Shown here: positions 57,831 to 64,000 of the stretch, in pieces
Layout: every line of letters begins with the position of its first letter
Position numbering within the stretch: the first letter of the stretch is position 1
Assembly (NCBI GenBank): GCA_026120035.1
Contig: JALRME010000005.1
Span: 1,426,001-1,490,000, forward strand
Length of the DNA: 64,000 bases
From: Coleophoma eucalyptorum
Lineage: Eukaryota; Ascomycota; Leotiomycetes; Helotiales; Dermateaceae
Direction of reading: 5' to 3'
Notes under the pieces: model-generated
Told to the model about the DNA's origin: nothing
Databases searched by the model: none
Seen by the model: the letters and a program-made list of their open reading frames with translations, nothing else
Made by a program: the position numbers and the translations under genes

Positions 57831-59801
57831 ATGGCATCCCCCTCTCCACCCACCGAAGGTGAATATGTCCGCCTGCATATTACACCACTCACTCCTGCTC
57901 TCCTCAATACCATAGTCCCAGTTTCGATTCTTCCATCCGCAAGAAATATCTCCTACCACACTCTAGAGACCTTCCCCGAGCGCGCATACGGTTTTGTAGA
58001 GCTACCCAAGATGGATGCCGAAAAAATCAAGAAGAGGCTGAATGGCGCTATTCTAAAGGGGACCAAGGTGCGCATTGAGCCGGCCAGGCCCCTCAAGGAG
58101 GTCAAGAAAGATGATGATAAGCCGGAGAGGGTCCGCAAAGTCGGTAGCAAGAAGAGGAAGAGAGAGGATCTCACAATTCCTGGTGTGGACATCGGTGAGA
58201 GGAATGTCAAGAGAGGCTGGACCACCCCGGCGGCGGAGATCAAATTCGACAAGAAGGACAAGGACAAGATGAAGAACATAAACAAGTCAAAGTACACCAC
58301 AGAGAAGGAATGTTTATTCAAGACTGTCCTGCCGCAAAATGTTGCCGCAAAGTTGGAGCCTGCAAGCAAAATAAATGACGAGAAATCCTTCAAGCGCAAG
58401 AAGTCCAAGGCGAAGAAGGAAGTTGTGGTGCACGAATTCGCAAAGACAACCAAGTATGCGACATTCTTGAGGGGACCGGCTGGGAAGAAGAAGACAAAGG
58501 CCGTGGCAGAATACGTGGAAGGAAAGGGTTGGCTGGACGAGGATGGAAATGTAGTTGAGGAGATTATAAAGAGAACTCGAAAACCTGCACGAATTGCAGA
58601 ATTCTTAAAGGCTAAAGAAGAGCAAACCAAGGACAGCAGCTCTTCCGAGGAGGAGTCTGAAAATGAGGATGAGGTGGACGAAGCCCCAGAAGATAAGGCG
58701 GCTGAGAGTACTATGCCAAATGCTCCCGCATCTGTGAATGAAGCAGTGGAAACAGAAGTAGACGATGCAGCAGCGGAAACAAGCTCCTCCGAGAAAGACG
58801 ACTCCAGTTCCTCCGGAGAATCGGCCGAAGAATTCGACCACAGCGAGATGGACGTTAGGTCCAATGCGGCACTAACCACGCGAGAGGATTCCCCTACTTC
58901 AAGTTCGGAATCCTCATCAGGAGAAGAGGAAGATTCAGACTCGGACTCAGATCCAGAGGAAGAAGCACAGAATGCGGAAGTGGAAACTGAAGAGCATGAT
59001 AATGCAACTACTGCAATGGACATCGATAAAGTACCACAAGTGATTAGCAAAGCTACTTCTCCAGAGTCGTCATCCTCATCCGAAGAAGACTCTAGTTCAG
59101 ACGAGTCATCAGACTCACCAGATGATCAAGAAGAGACTCTGAACCTCCCCGCAACCACTGCAGAGTCCTCATCTTCATCCGAGGAAGACTCTAGCGCAGA
59201 CGAGTCATCAGACTCTTCAGATGATGAGGAAGAGACTCTGAACCCCTCCGCAACCACTTCACGACCTGAATCGTCCTCGGGATTAACAATCAAGATCCCC
59301 CCTCCAGTACCAGCCACAGTCACAGTCCACCCCTTAGAAGCACTTTACAAGCGTAAACCCGCAACAGCAGATACAGAATCGTCGGAGCTAGCAGCAGCAG
59401 GACCATCTTTTTCTTTCTTCGGCGCAGACGCCGAAGCTGGCTCAGATGTAGAAGAAGAAGCCCCCGAATCTCAAACCTCCATCACCATACCCATGACTCC
59501 ATATACACAAAAAGAGTTTGAGTACAGAGGTCTGCGTTCCGCGGCACCAACCCCAGACACAACCCACGCTTCAAAACGCTTCATCTGGCCCAACGAGAAT
59601 GAAGACGAGGAAGACGAAGAGGACAACTCACCAAGCCGGGACGCGACAAAGCCTAAGAGGACGGAGCAGGAGGAGAGTGATTTCCAAAAATGGTTTTGGG
59701 AAAATCGCGGAGACACGAATAGGGCGTGGAAGAAGAGGAGGAAGACGGTCGCGAAGGAGAAAAGGCAGAGGGAGAATAGACGAAGGGATGGGAGGGCTTG
59801 A
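57831..59801 (+). CDS. NOL8/Nop8-like nucleolar protein
   Basis: A single exon of 656 aa. An RRM-like N-terminal part (about 10-85: EYVRLHITPL, then AYGFVELP as the RNP-type strand) is followed by a very basic stretch (KKRKRED, KRKKSKAKKE). A long acidic Ser/Glu/Asp region (about 265-485) of the SRP40/Nopp140 kind contains a duplicated 33-residue unit. The C-terminal part (FSFFG, MTPYTQKEFEYRGLRSAAP, then WKKRRKTVAKEKRQRENRR) matches the conserved tail of NOL8/Nop8, a factor in 60S ribosome assembly. Predicted in the nucleolus, binding pre-rRNA. CK2 phosphorylation of the acidic SSEE stretches is likely by composition. Assignment to NOL8 rests on domain order and tail style. Confidence 0.8.
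   Translation: MASPSPPTEGEYVRLHITPLTPALLNTIVPVSILPSARNISYHTLETFPERAYGFVELPKMDAEKIKKRLNGAILKGTKVRIEPARPLKEVKKDDDKPERVRKVGSKKRKREDLTIPGVDIGERNVKRGWTTPAAEIKFDKKDKDKMKNINKSKYTTEKECLFKTVLPQNVAAKLEPASKINDEKSFKRKKSKAKKEVVVHEFAKTTKYATFLRGPAGKKKTKAVAEYVEGKGWLDEDGNVVEEIIKRTRKPARIAEFLKAKEEQTKDSSSSEEESENEDEVDEAPEDKAAESTMPNAPASVNEAVETEVDDAAAETSSSEKDDSSSSGESAEEFDHSEMDVRSNAALTTREDSPTSSSESSSGEEEDSDSDSDPEEEAQNAEVETEEHDNATTAMDIDKVPQVISKATSPESSSSSEEDSSSDESSDSPDDQEETLNLPATTAESSSSSEEDSSADESSDSSDDEEETLNPSATTSRPESSSGLTIKIPPPVPATVTVHPLEALYKRKPATADTESSELAAAGPSFSFFGADAEAGSDVEEEAPESQTSITIPMTPYTQKEFEYRGLRSAAPTPDTTHASKRFIWPNENEDEEDEEDNSPSRDATKPKRTEQEESDFQKWFWENRGDTNRAWKKRRKTVAKEKRQRENRRRDGRA
59063..59260 (+). repeat. Duplicated 33-codon acidic unit in NOL8-like gene
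   Basis: Two 99-nt units starting at 59063 and 59162 encode ESSSSSEEDSS-x-DESSDS-x-DD-x-EETLN. They are nearly identical in DNA, so this is a recent in-frame duplication. Confidence 0.85.
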
Positions 59802-60534
59802 ACCACTGCTTGAATTGGGTTATAGGTTATCTTCACTGCTGATCACCTTATGGATCGCAGCCAACCCATAATTATATGCCAATGTCTTCAAATGCCTTTG
59901 CAATAGTAGATCAAGCGAATATGCATGCATGCTCTTCTACACGATGTCGCCTTGTGAAAGTTACAAATATGGAATCAATTGGCCCCCCGGTTCTGCTGAT
60001 CTTCGGGAACGATGCGTGGAATGATTGTGGATTTTTTTTAAAGAGTGGTTGTCGTTTAATATGGAACCAAGACCGGGGTGGTATTCGAGAAGCCGGAGTA
60101 AGAGTGATACTGAAATCGCGAGGTCTAAGAAGTAGACAAAAGAAACAATACTTGGTAGATATGCCTGCGGTATCTTCCGAGAAATTTAACTCTAAATTTG
60201 CCATTTTGTACATAGACACTTGTCAAGATCCATAGAGCGGTTATGGTGGTCATTGTCGCTCACTCAAAGTACTCCTGAAGGCAAGTACTGTTTCCAAATG
60301 ACTGGTTTCCGTGGTGCTTAGAGCGCAAGCCACGACTTCAGGATTCTTTCAATCCACTTCTATGTTCTGTCTATTACATTGATGCCAGATTGAAAGAAAG
60401 GCTCTTGATGATTCAAATTCGGAGACTCTCTTTAAAATGTATTCCATGCATATCCTACTGCAAGCCCCAAACTCCAAACTCCAGAGATGTGTGGATCATT
60501 GATTATATCTATCAGATTCTTGAATCCGTTCTGT
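59802..60534. other. Intergenic, convergent 3' ends
   Basis: Downstream regions of the NOL8-like and UbiB genes. No coding, RNA or repeat signal was noted. Confidence 0.6.
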
Positions 60535-62726
60535 CTAGACCATTGGTGATAGTAGGTCATACTTGACGCAGGCTTCGACCTATCACATCCATGATATTAG
60601 TGGGGGTAGACATAGGAAAAATGGAAGGGAAATCGATAATGAAAACGGACAAAGGACTTACACTTTCTACAGAAATCTGCAAGAACTTTCTCGCCTCGAG
60701 ACCAGCCCACACCCTTAGCATAGAAAAGTCACCACTACGCAGCATTCCACCACCACTCTGAGCACCAAGCTGCCTTAGAATTGGAAGGGCACTAGATAAT
60801 AGATCGATATCCGGGTTCAATGCTCTACCAATTCCCTCCAGAAGCAAGATACTGATGACAACGTTGACGAAATCACCTTCCATGCGGACGTGATGCTGGC
60901 GAACCATGCCTAGGACCTCGTTTAGGATGTCACCGATCTTCATGTTGCCTAGAGCAAGTGTTCTGGACTTGACACTGAGAACAAGATGTTGCATCTTTAA
61001 AGAAAATACTTCTTCATCGATTACTGCTTCAGGTTGCCTGCAGCGTTCGCACATCAGATGTCCAGCCTTGTATCCGTCGAATTCTGCAACTGCCTTGAAC
61101 AAATCTAAGAAATTTCGACGATTGGTGGCATTCAACTCCGTGACAAGCCCTGTATCGATGAAGATTAGCTGTGGTCGGAAGCCTTCGTTATCAATTTTCT
61201 GAAGTTCAGCTTCCCATGCTTTGGTATCTTTCTTATGTCTGTAAGGTCGTAATCTCGCTAACACTTCTTCCGTCACGTCTGGCTGCTTTTGCGGATCCTC
61301 GTCCTTGTGTTTTTTAAATGGCATTGGAGGCTGAGAGGACTGGTAAAATCGAACCATGATATTTCCCGGATGTAAGTCAGCGTGAACGAAGTTGTCTAGC
61401 AGTAGCATGCGTAAGAATGCATCTAAGCCTTCATCGGCTATTTCTTGCTGGAAGACGCCTCCTCCATTCTCCATAAAATCCGAAAGAGGAATTCCTTGAG
61501 CGAATTCTTCGACCAGAACTTGTCGGGTAGTATATGCTGTGTACGGATATGGGAACCAAGCAGTGGTCCTTTCTTTGAAGTTCTTGCGGAAGATACCGAG
61601 ATTTGCAGCTTCAATTCGAAGATCCAACTGCAATCTCATCATCTCCCCAAATTGTTCGACCTCGTCCGGCAAAGAGAGCCACTCGATAGTGGGAATGGCA
61701 TTAAGTATCGATGCAAAGAATCCCATGATCTTCAAGTCCCGTCTAACTGTTCTCTCTACTCCAGGATGCAGAACCTTGATAGCGACATAAGATGATGGAA
61801 CTCTTTGTGGCGTGCTTTTGATCAGGGTGTCGACATTCTTCCTAACGCTCTTGCGGAAGTCTATGGGTTCTTCCAAATCTGGATCACCCGGTACAGCTAG
61901 ATTATGCTTAAGTTTTGCTTTGTATACTTGTGCTATCGCTCCAACTCCCAAAGGCTTTTCATCGAACTCCTCAAAGATCTCCTCGAATTCTCGACCGTCG
62001 AAAGCCCTGGAAATGATACGTTTCGTAGTATTAAGGGAATGTGCTGGCGCATTGGAATGCAATTGAGACATGATCTCGCACATCTCTGTGGGGAAGATAT
62101 CTGATCGTGATGCTGCCCATTGTCCAAGCTCGAGTAGGTTAGCATAACTGAAAAGTTTTTTGGTAAGTGACATCTACCTTAATGAACGCTGGCCCAGCTT
62201 GCTCCATAGACTTGACAAGAAACCAATACCACCATAGCGCTCCAGATCTTTCATTGTCTCTGTCTGCATGCCGTGGCCCAATCCAAACGGCTGGTACAGT
62301 AATAATAACCGGCACAAACACAACAAATAAGCGCAGAAAGCGTAGTCCAGTGCAAACAGGTTCCCATATATAGACGTCAAGAAATAGAAGTATGCTGGGC
62401 CCTACTCTCCTCCACCCATGAACATTGTCGTCGACCTTCTTCCGTATTTCATTCCTGGAAGCCTCAAGCATCCGACCTTCTGCAGTCTGCTCTGTTGCAC
62501 TGTTGTCCTTCTCCGACAGAGAAATAAATACAGCAGGGCTCAGTGCAGCCGCAGACATATATATAACGCCACTGTGCCTTGGAGGTTTCCTGGACCACTT
62601 TCCTCCACTCCCACTCCTACTGCCATAGCATCGAGAGTGCGCGCTTCGAAGCGGACATTGCAAGGCGAGACGCGTCCGTGGAAGTTGTCGAAGGCATGCT
62701 TTGCCTGTATTCAACGCCGACCGCAT
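60535..62726 (-). CDS. ABC1/ADCK (UbiB) atypical kinase, mitochondrial
   Basis: Three exons: 62726-62178, 62128-60662 and 60579-60535, giving 686 aa. The N-terminus (MRSALNTGKACLRQLPRTR) is a mitochondrial presequence, followed by hydrophobic segments around 50-70 and 120-145. The UbiB signature KxGQ is completed by intron 1 (AFIKLGQWAASRSDIFP). Then come the Ala-rich loop GVGAIAQVYKA, the ATP Lys in VAIKVLHPGV, the catalytic loop VHADLHPGN and the metal motif FIDTG. The last intron (60661-60580) replaces an unlikely C-terminus with VEACVKYDLLSPMV. The family supports coenzyme Q synthesis or mitochondrial lipid handling, with ATPase rather than protein kinase activity; this one resembles the ADCK2 branch. 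It is divergent from the holocytochrome c synthase gene. Confidence 0.92.
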
Positions 62727-63259
62727 ATTCGCTTTCTGACACTGTCATCAATGGCATTCAAGCTTGGCTATCGGGACTCCATTGAGGTCGTGTTGGTGAG
62801 CTGTGGCTAAGAACCGCCTTAGCTTGTGATCTTGAAGCGTACCTATACCAGTGACGTAAGGCAAGCACGAGATGAAGTACTTCGAAGACTAGCACATTGG
62901 AGATTTTATTACATTGCACAGAGGAATCTAGAATTCAATATGCACAATTGAAGATATACAGCATTACGACTATAAAATATGATATAAACTAATTAAAGAG
63001 CTCTGAAGTGCTTCGTACAATTGAGCATTATTGATCACTGACCTGACAGGCGGAGAGATTAGCTGTTAGTAATCCGGGAGATTTCGGTGAGTGGAAATAG
63101 CAGGCAGAAAAAGCTCGGCGCGATTTTGGACGCCTCTTTCTCCTCTTACCCGGCAACTTCAGAGCACTTCTTTAAATCGCCTCCAAGAACGACTTCACGC
63201 CATTTACCTTCAATATTCTTTACCCTTGTTTACACTCTTTAATCACATAATTCGACAAC
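62727..63259. promoter_or_regulatory. Divergent promoter of two mitochondrial genes
   Basis: 533 bp separate the start codons of the UbiB kinase and holocytochrome c synthase genes, both mitochondrial. A CCAAT box (as ATTGG at 62896-62900) could bind the HAP complex, known for respiratory genes, but one pentamer is weak evidence. Confidence 0.35.
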
Positions 63260-64000
63260 ATGGGATGGTTCTGGGCTGATGCGGACGTTTCCGCTGCGAG
63301 CGCAAGAAGCGCTCCTCATCCCATGCCTGCTGGAGATGCACGCTCACCACCAGTATGTACATACCGGTCATTGGGGAGACTTTATTAACAATTAGCAGCC
63401 ATCATGTCCTATGCACCAAAAGAGCGCCACAGCTATGAAGCCAGCTGCTCCACCAGCGGAATCTGCTTGCCCATATCCTAAATCAGCAGCACCGCCCGTA
63501 GAATCAGCTTGCCCGTATCCTGGAGCAGGCGCCTCGAAGCCGACATCCGAGACTACTACAACCTCTACTTTCTCCAAATACAATCCCTTGAACTATATGT
63601 TCCCCGATCTCTCCCAAGAAAAAGCCCCCGAACAGAAGATCGCTCTCCCGATTGAGCGGGAGCCATCCACGATACCTAAAGGAACTGGAAGTGGAAACTG
63701 GGAATACCCATCTCCACAACAAATGTATAATGCACTCTTGCGAAAGGGCTATACTGATACGGATGTAACTGCAGTGGAGAGTATGGTGTCTGTCCACAAT
63801 GCTCTTAACGAAGGTGCCTGGGCCGAGATTGTCGAATGGGAGCGAAGATTTGGCAGAGGATTTGCGAATGGGTGGGAGATTTGCAAGAAAGGCGAAGAAG
63901 CTGGCGCAAACATTGGACCAAGCTCAGAGGATGTGCCACAACCGAGTCTTATGAGATTTATGGGAAGACCCAAGGAAATGACTCCCAAAGCTGCTATGAT
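63260..64000 (+). CDS. Holocytochrome c synthase (cytochrome c heme lyase), partial
   Basis: Exon 1 is 63260-63352 and exon 2 runs from 63399 to the window end, so the C-terminus is missing. 31 residues ([17 protein letters not shown]...) precede the intron (gtatgt...tagcag). Exon 2 begins with the heme-binding CP motifs: CPMH, then CPYP twice in a duplicated ESACPYP-type unit. The conserved catalytic region follows: [48 protein letters not shown] and FMGRP. The enzyme joins heme to the CxxCH cysteines of apocytochrome c in the mitochondrial intermembrane space. Whether it serves cytochrome c or c1 cannot be told from this part. Confidence 0.93.

Noticed and set aside
57953..59050. 365-codon Ser/Leu-rich minus-strand frame
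   Set aside because: Antisense shadow of the acidic, Ser-rich NOL8-like coding sequence.

Overview
This window looks like a chromosome piece from a filamentous ascomycete fungus. Nearly all genes carry short GT-AG introns (about 45-105 nt), intergenic space is generous, and gene content includes CBM1-bearing cellulases, a hybrid histidine kinase, Cys-rich copper-type metallothioneins and long disordered Ser-rich proteins. The overall flavour suggests Leotiomycetes, but the species cannot be fixed from sequence alone. There are no operons, CRISPR arrays, intact transposons or viral elements. Genes were modelled by joining exons by eye; exon limits are given in each entry.

Layout. 0-1.2 kb: an NAD(P)-binding epimerase-like gene. 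5-7.6 kb: two very small metallothionein-type genes of different sequence, both on the plus strand. 8.5-11.4 kb: a divergent pair, Sam50 (mitochondrial outer-membrane assembly) and Ubc6 (ER-anchored ubiquitin-conjugating enzyme). 11.4-16.6 kb: gene-poor DNA with micro- and minisatellites. 16.6-18.9 kb: a Gre2-like reductase and a small secreted protein. 20.1-25.3 kb: a divergent cellulase pair, GH5 endoglucanase (N-terminal CBM1) and GH7 cellobiohydrolase (C-terminal CBM1), with three GGCTAA (XlnR/XYR1-type) hexamers in the shared 2.1 kb spacer. 26.5-31 kb: DAHP synthase, an unknown disordered protein and a thiolase. 33-43 kb: an unknown Thr/Pro-rich protein, a secreted 5'-nucleotidase, a small single-span membrane protein, mitochondrial ribosomal protein mL50, a tiny Lys-rich protein and an FMN-dependent 2-hydroxyacid dehydrogenase lacking cytochrome b5. 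43.5-55 kb: an 866-residue unknown protein, a GH17 beta-1,3-glucanase, a fourfold tandem repeat of about 194 bp, an MFS transporter and a hybrid histidine kinase. 57.4-64 kb: an intron-containing tRNA-Ala, a NOL8-like nucleolar protein, an ABC1/UbiB atypical kinase, and a holocytochrome c synthase cut by the window edge.

The clearest functional groupings are the divergent cellulase pair (with GH17 glucanase further away) and the two neighbouring metal-binding peptide genes. The rest is ordinary housekeeping: protein import and ER quality control, aromatic amino acid synthesis, beta-oxidation, mitochondrial translation and cytochrome c maturation. No clearly new system stands out. The most unusual items are the metallothionein-like gene with two possible products, the 194-bp tandem array, and a repeated 13-22 nt motif found as a pair at two distant intergenic sites.
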